This document shows positions 52,101 through 63,553 of a stretch of DNA of 64,000 bases, piece by piece. How positions within the stretch are numbered: the first letter of the stretch is position 1; every line of letters begins with the position of its first letter. Origin of the DNA: Pachyseris speciosa (Eukaryota; Cnidaria; Anthozoa; Scleractinia; Pachyseridae). The notes beneath the pieces were generated by a model that was not told where the DNA came from, did no database searches, and saw only the letters and a program-made list of their open reading frames with translations. Both the position numbers and the translations under genes were made by a program. The stretch spans positions 207,501 to 271,500 of the forward strand of contig JAEMWC010000759.1 in assembly GCA_016490735.1 (NCBI GenBank), given 5' to 3'.

Positions 52101-54724
52101 AGAACGAAACTCACCATTTGTAACGTCAAAGAGAAGCGACGAAAATGCCCCCTTTTGCCTTTATGTTTTTTAAAGAAATCATCGTCAAAAAACCAAACTT
52201 CAATTATCATAAAAAAAAATTCAGTCCTTGTTCTAGCTTAGAAATTACATTTTTGGTTCATATTCTTCTCCCGAGCGTAGATACAGCCTTTTGTTCCAGT
52301 GCATTCGGGCCTTCCTGCCATTTTCAACATCTCGACCGCATTGGATGCTGGGAAATAACAAGAATTTTTCACAGCACCCGTTCCTTCCCCCAGTTCTTTC
52401 ACATACAGCCACTCCGACCTAACGCCAAAAATTCCTCCTTGTGGTCATCTTCAGTGCTCACAAATTCCAAAATATGCGGCGGTAGGTCGAAAAATTCATC
52501 AAAAGTCGAGCCCCAAAGGTACCAAGTGTCCGACCGGCCAGATTCCCAGTTCGTAGAGTAACAAGCCAAATTCGACAACAAAGTACATCACCTTGCTCGA
52601 TTCTTTGAGAAAGTGGACTCTTAGCTACCGTCACGCTTAACGATGCTCATCAGGCAGCCACTAAAGGTGAAAAATGGCTGTAAAAAAATGAACTCAGCAA
52701 CAATCACAAGCAAACCGAACTTGGGCCGTTCTTGTAGCTTTACGTATGAAAAATAGCTATGTCAGAATGACGTTTTCAGAAACCTTGAGCCTCCAGTGCC
52801 TTAGGACAGCACCCCTTTTCCATGGTAGTTTGAAATAAAGAGCCACGAAATGCTATGGATCGTTTATAGGGGGAAAATCACTCCGAAAACGGAAAAACGG
52901 CTGGGCGCGATTGGGTTAAAATGTGCACTTTATTCTATATTATCCACTGAGCTGTAAAAGACAAAGGTTAGGTACTACTAAAAAAACCTCGTGTCCACAA
53001 GTTACTGTATAATCAATACAGTATCTAAAAAAAAAGCGAAAAATGCTAATTATGCCGATAAAATGAAAGCCCATACATCTGCAGTTGCCGGGCACTTCAG
53101 GCCACTCCTACCACAGAATTGTATGGTCGCGTCATGTTAGCGTTCACTATAATAGACCTTTTTAGCTTGTAGATTTTGTTTTCTCAATGTAGACCACGTG
53201 ATGTTACCTTAGAAAACTGTTTCTTTGAAATTTCGCCTTATTCACGTGCATGTGTACGCGTAATTATTATTTATGAAAAGACAAAAGGCAAACCCCCTTG
53301 GGAAGATCACATGGTCGACATTGGGAAAACAAATTCTACAAGCTAAAAAGGTCTATTATTGAAAACAGTGTGATGGACTGAAATGATATTGAAGGAATTC
53401 CTTTTTTTTTTTGGTATTCACCGATTAGATACTTATCTATACATGTATTGCAAAAACAGAATTTTTTCTTATTTATTTGTTCCGTCCCCTCCCGCATTTT
53501 GTTCCGTCCCCTCCCATCCCATGACACAACAACCAAACCATTAGCATAGTCACATTCAATATAACGCAAGACAGCAGGCGAAGTTATTCTTGTTGGTTTA
53601 ATATAACGGTCCGCGATGTTGAAGTTTGTAGCTTGGAAACTTTGAAGACCGTAGCCGCATGAAAACCATTAATGATGGAAAGAAAATTGCAGAAAGTAGT
53701 GCCATTGAATAGGGTCGCTTGTGTTTGCTGGAAGCATTCAGAGCATTTTCTCAGTGGGCAGGCCGTGAGTGTATGTTTGCATGTGGTTGTTTCAAAATTA
53801 TTAGCATAATGTATTATTATTATTTATATATCAAGATGCATATCATATCTACAATTACCAAATTTGCAAAACTTTAACTTAAGAATTTGATATTTTCCAT
53901 CTTGTGGTTCACAACATGAATTAACGAAATTTATTCAATAGACTACTTACAACCACCAATGTTTACTTTGTGGGTCTCGCAAGCCATAAAGACTGATCAC
54001 GCTTATGCAACTTTTTACCACAACACAAGATTTTTATTGCATACAATAATTAAAGGAAGTTAAGGCTCATTGTTTAGAAGGCCAGTAAAAGAATCTGAAC
54101 GGGAAAAAATATCTTTTCGCCGATTTTTTAGAATTATGCAAAGGACTTTGACACCAACGATAATTATGTAAACACATAGATTTTCGTCAATTTTGAGCTC
54201 GTGGTGTGTGGAAGCTAAAGTGATACCCGCCGGTTTGAAGCGATATACTAGCTTATTGGAGTATAAACTTTGCTCTGATGTGGTTTTTTTTATCACGATT
54301 TAGACCAAACTTTTGAGATTTCTTTCCTTTCATTTGGTTAGTTTTCGATATGCAAAATAAGGCTCAAGAGAAGGGTGTCTTCTAATCACGCTGGAATGCG
54401 TAAGATTTTCTTGTAAGTTTCTACATTTTGTCTGTGAACTAACTGAATACACCTTGCAACTTGTAGTGAAATAGAATTCAGTGAGCTAGATTTTTGCAGT
54501 CAGAGCGCGCTTGACAAAATCTGTGAAATTTACACTTTCGATCGCTATCAGTTCGGGCAGGTAAGCCAAAATTCAATTTGGGCCTGTGGTGGCGCAAAAA
54601 TAAACTGGAAAATAATGATAGCATTTTTTAAACATGTGTACCAAACCCTTTTCATGGTCAAAAAATAAAGGAAAACTTTGTTTGGTCGCCAAGTCGAGAG
54701 GACCGCTTTTAGCGGGACTGCCTC
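49126..54724. mobile_element. 5.6-kb TTAA-flanked element with >1-kb inverted repeats and nested insertions
   Basis: The left arm 49126-50225 and right arm 53353-54724 are inverted copies. Ends: GAGGCAGTCCCGCTAAAAGC and its reverse complement, each flanked outside by TTAA (49122-49125, 54725-54728). The right arm is longer because about 245 bp (54190-54437) interrupts the match. The middle contains another TTAA element (51904-52915) and a smaller inverted pair (51180-51222 and 51723-51760). No transposase was recognised. It sits in the intron between the two kinase-insert exons. Confidence 0.75.
51904..52915. mobile_element. 1.0-kb TTAA-flanked inverted-repeat element, nested
   Basis: The left end CCCATTGGCGCCCGTGCAGG resembles the reverse complement of the right end, CCCAATCGCGCCCAGCC. 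TTAA lies at 51900-51903 and 52916-52919. It is noncoding as far as I can see, although minus-strand 52581-52399 has a frame with DLPPHILEFVSTEDDHKEEF, which could be a transposase scrap. Confidence 0.55.
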
Positions 54725-54876
54725 TTAATGCCCACATGTGGTCACAATGGCGTTGACAATGACAATAAATGAATATACCGGTATTATTCCAGGATTTGTG
54801 TCACCTTTCAAGTCAGAATGGTATGGATTGCAAGTGTCATGCATGTCAACTCAGTTGACATGGTGTATGTCTTTAA

Positions 54877-55433
54877 CCCATTGACTACCGAGCATTTTGC
54901 TAAAAAACACCGTTAGAAGCCCGTTGAGCCGTGTTCTGGCCAGATTCTAGCCAAAATAGCGCCCTTCTGTTCCTGATGCTTGGTATTAGCTTTGCAAGTT
55001 CGAGCATGCGCAGAAAGCAAAATTTCACCACCCCCTCTCCTTCTACCTTTCGCTTTCTCTTCTCCCCTTTTCTTTCGCTTTTCTTGCCTCGCTTGCTATT
55101 TCTCTTGCTGGACATTTCCTGGGCTTTCTTTTAGTGGGAAAAGATTTGTGGAAAACGTTTAGGATCATAGGATTAGGTGGAAGGAAGTGCAGGTTGGTAG
55201 TGGAACAAGATTTTCATTTAAGTTTTCGGGTTAACGTCACTTGGTTTTTTTTGCGTTTCCTCCAGCCTGCTGGAAGGAATCGTGCTCATTTGGGTATAGT
55301 TTGAAAGATCTCTTTCCCTTACACATGTTACATGTAAAAGTTTGCCATGAGCATTAAAACTGATGACGTCACAAGCGGTACAAGGGACGAGGTTCTTCGC
55401 GACTGGTTTTGGCCGGCATGGGTGCCAATGGGT
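54877..55433. mobile_element. ~560-bp element related to 51904-52915
   Basis: The left end CCCATTGACTACCGAGCATT follows TTAA at 54873-54876. The right end ...GGTGCCAATGGG gives CCCATTGGCACC as reverse complement. The right TTAA has degraded to TAAATAA. It shares the CCCATTG start with the nested element at 51904. Confidence 0.5.
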
Positions 55434-55534
55434 AAATAAACAGTCAATCAGCAATTGCTGTACCAAGCTTAGCACAGTGTCCTCACTCTTCAGACTTCTT
55501 TATTCCTTCCCATCAACAGTGACGATTTGTGCTT

Positions 55535-55680
55535 AAAATAGAAAAGTGGTGTTGACTAGAAAATAAATTAAATGTGTTTGTCATGTCCAGTTAAAAAGCT
55601 CAGGCAAAAATAGAAAAGTGGTGTTGACTAGAAATTAAATTAATTGTGTTTGTCATGTCCAGTTAAAAAGCTCAGGCAAG
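55535..55680 (+). repeat. 76-bp tandem duplication in intron
   Basis: Two nearly identical copies of a unit starting AAAATAGAAAAGTGGTGTTG and ending AAAAAGCTCAGGCA, directly adjacent and about 100 bp before the next exon. Confidence 0.85.
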
Positions 55681-55778
55681 TAAAGTAAAGAAATTTTTGC
55701 TAATAACCAGATCAGTGAACCATTGTGCTGTCATGCTTTACATTGTATGTTCTGATTTGTTAATTTACTTTCCTTCAG

Positions 55779-56042
55779 GAAAAGGGAGCAGATCTAGAAG
55801 AACAGAAACCAGAGGTGTCTTATGAAAACACCCGCCCCTCCACTTCTGAACAAGAACAAGAGGATTTTGATGACAGCAATGAACATACCTGTACAATACC
55901 ATTGATTGTATTTTCGGCATCAGACCAAGCTGATGGTGCAGAAGCTCCTACACAGACGAGTGATGATGTATGTGACAAAGATTGCGACTCATTTGAGTCA
56001 CTTGATGTTCTGAAATTTGCCTGGCAGATTGCAAAAGGCATG
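55779..56042 (+). CDS. receptor tyrosine kinase exon: acidic kinase insert part 2 and helix E start
   Basis: A 264-nt exon, phase 0-0, acceptor CTTTCCTTCAG, donor GGCATG|GTACGT. It encodes an acidic, Ser/Thr-rich insert (EKGADLEEQKPEVSYENTRP, SEQEQEDFDDSNEHTC, SDDVCDKDCDSFESLDV) and then LKFAWQIAKGM, the start of helix E leading to the catalytic loop. The tyrosine in SYENT fits the pYxN pattern bound by GRB2-type SH2 domains, suggesting a docking site once phosphorylated; this is inference. The frame is fully open. Confidence 0.88.
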
Positions 56043-56936
56043 GTACGTAAATCACAAATATATGTAACATATAGGACTTTTCTGGAGGCTTTAGCCACTA
56101 ACACAAGTATATTATCAAATCTAATTCCAATGACAGGCACAAATTAAAGCCATCTACTATAGGGCCTATATTTAACAGAGTCAGGCCAGATAGCATTTTC
56201 CAAAGAAGCGTTGTTTATAACAGTCTGATGGTAAGATTTCAATAGGTCAGTACACACTAATCTATGTCTCGCAATAGCTCTTATAAAATCAGCTGTTTAG
56301 GGACATCAGTGTGTAGCCTTTCATAACTGAGCCATTGCTGGAGTTGCTATGATACCGCTCATTGGTTTCACACTGCCTTGAAGAGGCAAATTTCATAATT
56401 ATTCTCTTTCAGTGAAGCACTCCGATGGCTATTGTGCTGCGATAAACCATTTGTTTGTTTTTTGATGAAGAGATGCAACAGGTAATTAAGCATTGACTGG
56501 TGGTAGTCAGATATTGACTGATTTAAACATATCGCCACTGGGGGCTGGGGTTGGGTTGCAGTCCAAGTACAATTACAATTTGGCTCCTCCGTGGGGAATA
56601 TTTTGAGAACAATTGGATGTGATGAGTCAACCGATGCTACCTGTACTTTGGTAAGCTCAAGTTGACAGCTGGGTTTTCCAGTGAAAGTAACATTTTATTC
56701 TTGTTCTTAAACAACAAAACAGTGGTCAGTGTTACTATGACTGTCGTGTTTTCTTGTTATTTCAGTGCTTTTTCATAGGCCTTGGTTATATTTTAGCCTC
56801 TTTTTGTGGTCTTCTGAGCAAGTTGGACCATCCACATACACAAGATGGCAGACCCAAGATGGCTGTCATTTAGAAACACAACTTAGTACTTTGATCTAGT
56901 TAGTGTAATCACCAGTACGTTTTGGTTATTTTACAG
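56043..56936. other. intron, nothing recognised
   Basis: Intron between the kinase-insert exon and the catalytic-loop exon. No element recognised. Confidence 0.45.
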
Positions 56937-57148
56937 AGGTACCTTTCTGAGAAGGGCCTTGTGCACAGAGATCTAGCAGCAAGGAACATTCTCGTGGGAC
57001 ACAGTAAAAAACTCAAGATTGGTGACTTCGGTTTGATGCGACAGTTGCACAGTGAGGCGTACGAAGGCAAGAAGCAGAAGAAACTGCCAATCAAGTGGAT
57101 GGCTCCTGAGTCAATCTTTGAAGAGATCTTCAGTGTCAAGAGTGATGT
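56937..57148 (+). CDS. receptor tyrosine kinase exon: catalytic and activation loops
   Basis: A 212-nt exon, phase 0 in (acceptor TTATTTTACAG), phase 2 out (GATGT|GTATGT). It encodes [20 protein letters not shown] with the HRDLAARN catalytic loop typical of tyrosine kinases, [11 protein letters not shown] with the DFG metal-binding motif, the activation loop [20 protein letters not shown] (P+1 loop with APE-equivalent) and [12 protein letters not shown], the start of helix F. All catalytic residues are intact. The activation-loop Tyr is in SEAYEGKK; a YY pair is lacking. The following exon (WSFGV region) is not found before 64000. Confidence 0.92.
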
Positions 57149-57534
57149 GTATGTATTACATTTGATTAATTACTGATCTGTTATAGGGACATTCTTCCCA
57201 CTTGGTTTTGCACATTCCTACTGCATTATTATGTAATGTGGAAAGTTTTAATGTCGAGTCGCGCCACATCATACGTGGAGCAGACATGTAGCCCTAACCT
57301 AGGCATCATAAATTTTGCGTGGATTAACAGTTTGGAATGCATGATGGTTTCTTAATTTTCTTTTCACATACCAGTAACATTTCTTCACTTATTCCCTCTA
57401 TTTTCGCTCTCTGAATATTTATGTACAATGTGTGCATTCCATTTTGAGTGGGTGTGACTGGAAAACATGTTTTAAAAAGTGCCAAAAACAAATGAGACAA
57501 ATTTAAGGAGGCTAACACTGGTTTCCAGCATTTT
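57149..57534. other. intron, nothing recognised
   Basis: Intronic sequence after the last kinase exon. Nothing recognised. Confidence 0.4.
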
Positions 57535-57800
57535 GTTTGAAAACATGTTCAGCAATCAAAGAACGATCAAATATTTTCATTGAACATCGTTGGACAAGCA
57601 TGTTTGAAGGTTTAGTCATCTCTGCCAAAAGTACATTGAATGACTTTCCATGTTTGATCTAGATAAAAGATGTCCATCTAAAATTTCGCATAACAAACAA
57701 ATGTGTGATGGTAAACAAATCATACACAAACGGTAAAAAGCAACAAAATAAACCACAAATTTCAGCGATCATACGCAAAAATCAGTTTTTGGACTCAATT
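57535..57800 (+). repeat. partial third copy of the 1972-3290 repeat
   Basis: Blocks GATCAAATATTTTCATTGAA, GGACAAGCATGTTTGAAGG and CCATGTTTGATCTAGATAAA match, in order and orientation, the cluster at 2188-2350. More diverged than the other two copies. Confidence 0.55.
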
Positions 57801-57839
57801 GGTCCGGTGCACAATCATTGGTGAGCAAGGTTTCTCCTA

Positions 57840-58060
57840 CTAGTTTACCACCCGGGGGGGGGGGGGGGCACCTGCTAGTAATAGGCGTTGCAAAGTATAT
57901 GCATAAGCAGGAAACACTAAGATGGGATCACGGAACTTACATTTTCCCAAAAGTGACTAAGATGGGGTCTATATTTGGCCACAAAATAGACTATGATGGG
58001 GTAGGGGTTCTGAGAGGCCAGCGGCACATACCCAGCAAAAATTTACCCGAGTAACCCCCG
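57840..58060. repeat. interspersed repeat with poly-G run
   Basis: Begins ACCACCCGGGG with a run of about 14 G. It contains the related words CTAAGATGGGAT, CTAAGATGGGGT and CTATGATGGGGT, and ends ACCCGAGTAACCCCCGGGG, so the two ends are roughly inverted (CCCGGGG). It is noncoding. Confidence 0.5.
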
Positions 58061-58419
58061 GGGTTTACCATAGAAACACTATAGCCTGTTACAAACACCC
58101 TAATTACAGCTTTAAATGATGATAAGTAACTTAAAAATGAGCTTGATGACCCCAATTTTTGTTGTCCCACAAATCATAACTTGCTGTTTCAGGCAGGAGT
58201 TTTCAGCGTTTTCTCTTCAAAATTTGACCAAACTTAGCTCCAGACAATACACTGCCAGATCTTAATAAATTATCTGCAATTGGAACATTTACTTTTAAAC
58301 CGAGACGGAGGTACAATTTGATGCGGGAAGGTTTGTATAGGAGAAAGCTTATACACAGAATTAGTCTTAATGGTTTTTCCATGTGGTGTTTTTGGATTCA
58401 AAGTCACCCCTTAACAAGT

Positions 58420-58981
58420 GTTGTGACGCATTAGGAGTTATCTAAGTTGTTGTTTCTCATGATCAATGTTTTTGATAATTTGTGTTTAAAGTCCAAGGTT
58501 GTTCAGGGTTAGCCCACATATCTTTATTATTCGTAGGCCAAGGTTCGACCTTATATGTGATTTATGTGTACTTGTTTGCTTTGTCTTTTAGTTTGATTGT
58601 ACTGTCGTAGTGATTTCTAGCTGTGGGTATGTTTGGGAAATCTTGCTGACCTTGGGTTTGACCCCCTTGGATTGTAGTTAAGTCCTCTTATGTTGGCCAT
58701 TCTTCTAGTAATTGTTTGTGCGGTCGCGTTGGTATGTTTTGGTATTCCTGAATAAGCAGTGTATAGCTCTCCCAGTTCCCACGCTCAGCAAACCCAAATA
58801 TGTCTACTGTTTAGCTATTTAAGTTGCTGATAGTTGCGCTTAACTTTAGTGAGTAAGAGAGTGAGTCAAACAGCGAGAGTGTAAAGCCAGCTGCCAAAGA
58901 TTAAAAGCCTACTTAGAAGACTCTTGGTACCTCTCTGCCTGCAAGCGAGTGTACGACCCCTAGTGTCTTCGCGCCCCTACA
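58420..58981 (+). repeat. putative 5' LTR of the Ty3/gypsy element
   Basis: Begins TGTGACGCATTAGGAG and ends CGCGCCCCTACA, giving TG...CA ends, followed by TACTTGGTGGAGAATCGTCC, which looks like a leader after the LTR. A TATA-like TATTTAAG is near 58815. The matching 3' LTR lies outside the window, so the boundaries are provisional. Confidence 0.5.
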
Positions 58982-59217
58982 TACTTGGTGGAGAATCGTC
59001 CTGAGCAATTTGTGAGAGGAACAATGCTCTTATATCTTTTAGGCGTCTAGCCATTACAAGGTCGTTTAGTTAAGGTTAGTTAGTATCTAGGTTTGTTTGT
59101 GTACGCAGTTAGTGGGTCTTGTTCGTTCTCCTTTTTTGTTATGTTTCTGCTAGGCTCCTTTCAGTTTTAACTTTTCGGCTTTCGGAGAGAAATCTGGTTC
59201 CTTTCGCTTTTCATCGC

Positions 59218-60620
59218 ATGTCATCCTGTTTACTAGGCAAAGAGCGCGCGACCTGGCCCGCACGGCAGGATTCGGCTGATAATACTTCTGTTGTTTCCAA
59301 CAGCTCTCTTTCATGACCTAATCCTTCTCCTCCTGCTGTTTCGTCAAATGGGCGTCCCCTTTTTCGTTCGTTTCTAAGGTCAACTGGTTCTCCTCGGGTT
59401 CGAGAACAGGCCCCGGCTCTAGGTGCAATTCCCACTCCCGGTGCAGACTCGGAATCTTCATTTTGTGAAGGCGGTCATAACTCTGATTCGGACGAAGAGG
59501 TAATTTACGAAAACGTTGAATCGAAAGAGAATTTGCCCTCTATCGCCGACGAAAATCCTTTAGAAATTGATCGAGGTCTAGTTCAGGATATTCCAGTTGT
59601 GCAGCACGATGGTAGTAATTTTTCACCTCCACCTCCTCCTCCACCTCCTCCGCCTCCTCCGCCTCCTTCTTCGGGCACCAAAAGTGTCTTCGGTGATATG
59701 GAAGATCAAATTGATAGGCTGCGTGAGGTTGTAGATCGTATGCATTCATCTCATAGTGCGCCAGAAAGGAACGTGGCGGTTGAATCATCCGTCGCGTTTC
59801 CTGTCGGGAAGAGTGTGAGGACGTTCACGAGTTTGTTAGAAAACTATAAGAGGACTGGTCAGTTAAATGGTTGGGATGGAGTTAATTTGGCACTAGGCCT
59901 CCCACTTTATTTAAAGGGCCACGCTAGTGCATGGTTTAATACTTTGTCAACGCCCGAGGAAATGACATTTGATGAATTGTCTGCCGAGTTAATGAGGCAT
60001 TTTGCTTCTGGTTCCAGTGAGTGGCGCCTGAGACATGCTCTTGGCCAGCGCCGTCAGTTAGCAAATGAAACCGTAGCTGATTATACTTACAGGCTTACTT
60101 CTCACTGCGCAAGATTGAACTTACCTAGGTCTGAGTGGACTCATCATTTTGTACAGGGACTTCTTCTCGAGATTCATGAGTATGTGGTGTTACAACAGCC
60201 CGAAAGTATAGAAACAGCAGAGAATTTTGCCAAGCTTGAAGAGTCTGTGATAGCCAGTTCAGGGAAGGGCACTGCCTTTGACCCTAAGAAAGTTTCGGCT
60301 AAGATCCTAGAAGAGCTATCAAAAGCTGTTAACCCTAAAGATAAAACAATAAGCGCGGTTGGACCAAGTGATCCTTACGTTAATAAGTCAGAGATGAAGC
60401 AAATTATCAGACAACAGTTTCAGAAGTTGATGGCAGGTTCTGCTCCTAAACCTAGTGTCTTTAGTCAGCGCCCTAACTATCTTAGTAACCAGAATTTTCA
60501 GTCGAGGGGTTTTCGCTCCCGTTTTAGTGATGCTTTTTGTTACAATTGTGGTAGGAAAGGGCACACATATTAGTTTTGTCGTTCAAAACCTGACCCAAGG
60601 GTGCCTCGTCGTGGCGGTGG
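59218..60620 (+). pseudogene. Ty3/gypsy gag, stops in frame
   Basis: Best start ATG 59218 (MSSCLLGKERATWPARQDSA). One TGA lies at 59314. The same frame then runs on: a proline tract (about 13 Pro near 59629), DQIDRLREVVDRMHSSH as a coiled segment, and a retrotransposon gag core (YKRTGQLNGWDGVNLALGLP, LKGHASAWFNTLSTPEEMTF, HALGQRRQLANETVADYTYR). The zinc knuckle reads CYNCGRKGHTY, then TAG (60571-60573), then FC, so the stop lies inside the Cx2Cx4Hx4C motif. It would form the particle of the element; it is dead or needs readthrough. Confidence 0.85.
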
Positions 60621-61315
60621 TAAACAAAACTTTTATCAACTAAGAAATCAAAGTAACTCTAATTGGGAATCGAAGCAGGGAAACTGAAAACCGCCCCTGT
60701 CTCGTTGCTAAATGAACCCGTGGCGGGGGCGTCTAAAGTAGTAGAAAAAAGCAAAAGTTGGTTGGTGGGTGTGAGCCAAGCTGATAAATGTGCTTTCAGT
60801 GAAGTGCAGCCTACAGAGACTTCTTGCGTTTCTGGAAACGGTTTAGTTCAAAGTGTTAATAGTGTGAATAGTGCTCAAGTTTCGCCCGACCAATGTCCGG
60901 AAGTTTCAAGTGTGTTTACATCGTGTCAAAGTCGCGAGCAAAGGAATTGGAGCACTTGTCTCGAGAGTAATATTTTTGTTATTTTATCGCTTGTTTTTGC
61001 TGTTATTATTAGCCTGCTGGAGTTTCGTCGAGGGGTTTTGTCTTGTCTGGTCAATGTGGTGAATCGCTTATAGTCTTTTCTGAACGAAAGTGATTGTTTC
61101 TATTCCGGTGTTAGCTCGCCTGACATTTCTTCTCCATGTATTGAAAATGAATTTGCAGTGCGTTCTGCTGGGAACTTGAGAGTAGAGAAACCGCATGTTT
61201 TTAGTCTTGTCACTGCTGAAAAGAACCAGTTTAGCCCTGACAGAGTTAGTGCTGATGTTGTTTATGCTCTGGATTCTATGATGTTGCGATTTTCGAAATT
61301 AAGACGAATAATGTC

Positions 61316-62540
61316 GTGCTTGGTAAGGTCGACAACATCAATTCACCTTCGGGTTCTTGTGAAAATGATCGCGCTCCAAAATTAACTAGTGTTTCTGAGG
61401 ATGTTGTTGATGATTGTTGTAGCCGTTCAACGGACACCAGTAGTATAAGGGCTCAATCGTCTGTGTGTTCTTCTACAGGATGTTCCCCAGGTTTAAACAC
61501 AGAAGCATCCGATGCGGAGTCGAATGAAAGTGTTTCTTTTCCTTTTTCAAGTGTTAGTTCTTCGTTGACTGTCAATGTTGAGGGATACGAATTTCCTTGT
61601 TTATTGGATTCTGGAGCTGCAGTGACCGCGATTAGCGCCAGTGTATGGCAGAATTGTTTGCGTCATGCTTGTGGGAATTTGGACGATTCAGTCCCTGCAG
61701 TTGTGAGATCTGTAGATGGTCGTCGTTTGATTACTTTAGGGAAAGTGTTAGTGAAATTTTGTATCGGTTCTGGAGTTTCTCCTATTGAAGCACACGTGAT
61801 TGAAGGTTTGACTTATGATGTGATTCTCGGCAGGGATTTTCTTCAAGAATTTGGTTTTAAAATTGATTTTGAAAACGGATTGTTAAAATGTGGTATTGAA
61901 GAGGACCCGTTACCTTTTAATAGTGGCCTGGATGGTGTTGGTCCAGAGGAAAAATCTTGTTTGTTCTGTGCATGCTTCCGCCTCGGAATTGGATTCGTTT
62001 CCACGTCAGGCTGGAATAACTGGCATGGTTTTACCAAAGTCAGAACTGCATCATCGGTATTCTCTTTTTGGAGCTTCAGAGCTGGTTAAGGTTGCAGCAG
62101 ATGGGTCTGTTCCTGTAAGAATGGTAAACCCTTCCCTTGGCCCAGTTAAAATTTATCGTGGAACTAAATTGGCTCTTTTTGAGGAAGTGGATCAGAATAT
62201 AGCAACTTTTGAGCTTTCAGCTACTGAACCTGAAGTGTCCACTTCTTCTCAAGGCTCTTATGAGTGTCAATTTGAACAGAATGATTATTCTCAGTTGCCA
62301 GATTTGTCTGATTCAATTTTATCTGATGGTGACAAAGTTAAGTTTAAGGCTTTGTTTAAGAAATATCGAGATGTATTTCCTTATCCAGGTGATCAGTTAG
62401 GTAGAACTTTGCTGGTACAGCATGTTGTTGACACTGGCGACGCCGTCCCTATTAAACAGAGGCCTTATCGTACCTCCCTAGAGGGTAAAAAGGAAATTGT
62501 CCGTCAGGTAAAGGACATGCTTGAGAAAGACATAATTTAA
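61316..62540 (+). pseudogene. Ty3/gypsy pol: aspartic protease and RT N-terminus
   Basis: After a spacer, the frame at 61316 contains the retropepsin motif FPCLLDSGAAVTAISASVW and, later, YDVILGRDFLQEFGFKID, the usual second protease block. A frame change near 61930 continues as LFGASELVKVAADGSVPVRM, KYRDVFPYPGDQLGRTLLVQ, HVVDTGDAVPIKQRPYRTSL and VRQVKDMLEKDII, the entry to reverse transcriptase, and stops at 62538. The order PR-RT-RH-IN is that of Ty3/gypsy. Confidence 0.85.
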
Positions 62541-63553
62541 GAGTCCGTATCGCCTTGATTTTGCCACCGGTGATTTTATTTAAAAAAAGATAGTTTGCCT
62601 TTGGTTGCCGATGCCCTAGCTTCTTTAGCAGGTACCAATGTTTATTCTACTTTGGATTGTAAAAGTGGCAGATAGAAATGCAACCAGATTCTCGCGAGAA
62701 GACTGCTTTTGTGACTCATAATGGACTTAACGAGTTTTTGGCAATGCCTTTTGGTCTCAGTAATTCGATGGCAAGTTTTCAGAGGCTTATGGCTCATATT
62801 TTGAGAGGTTTGGAATACCGTTTCGCTCTTAATTATTTATATTGATGACATCCTTATATTTTCTATTAAGTCTATAGATGAGCATTTGGTTCAATTAGAA
62901 GAAGTCTTTAGGAGGCTACGCGATGCTAATGTGAAGTTGAACCCTAAAAAGTGCAGTTTTATCAAGCAGCGTGTAGATTATCTTGGTCACGTGCTCTCGC
63001 CCGATGGAATTAGTCCCAACCCTGACAAAGTAAAGGTCGTTGAAGGATTTCCTACTCCTACTGACTTGAAACAATTAAGGAATTTTTTAGGTCTTGCGAA
63101 TCATTACAGACGTTTCGTCAACGGATTTTCCCATGTTGCCACTCCTCTCAATACTTTAACCAAGAGGGTGTTCCTTTTGTGTGGACAGAGGCCTGCGCCG
63201 TGGCATTTGACAAGCTGAAGCGCGCATTAGTTTCTGCTCCAGTTCTAGCATATCGTAATTTTCAAGAACCATTCCTGCTGTTTGTCGATGCTAGTGTTAC
63301 AGGGATAGGTTTTACTCTTGCTCAGATTCAGGATGGTAAAGAGGTAATTATTGCTTACAACGGTCGTGGCCTCAATCAAGCAGAACAGAAATACAGTACT
63401 ACCCATAGGGAAGCCCTCGCATTGGTCGAAGGAATTAAGAAATTTCAACCTTATCTGCATGATTGCAAATTTACACTTGTTATCGATCATAGTTCGTTGC
63501 GCTGGCTAATGAATGTCAAAGATGCTTCTGGTCGTCTGGCAAGATGGGCCTAA
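62541..63553 (+). pseudogene. Ty3/gypsy pol: reverse transcriptase and RNase H
   Basis: Broken RT: VADALASLAGTNVYSTLDCK (palm motif A with LD) near 62610, a stretch with stops, then YIDDILIFS near 62840 (YxDD catalytic motif), and NPKKCSFIKQRVDYLGHVLS and LRNFLGLANHYRRFVNGFSH in frame 62886-63218. After a shift, RNase H is open at 63179-63553: FLLFVDASVTGIGFTLAQI (D), TTHREALALVEGIKKF (E), TLVIDHSSLRWL (D). At least four breaks. It cannot produce a working enzyme. Confidence 0.88.
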
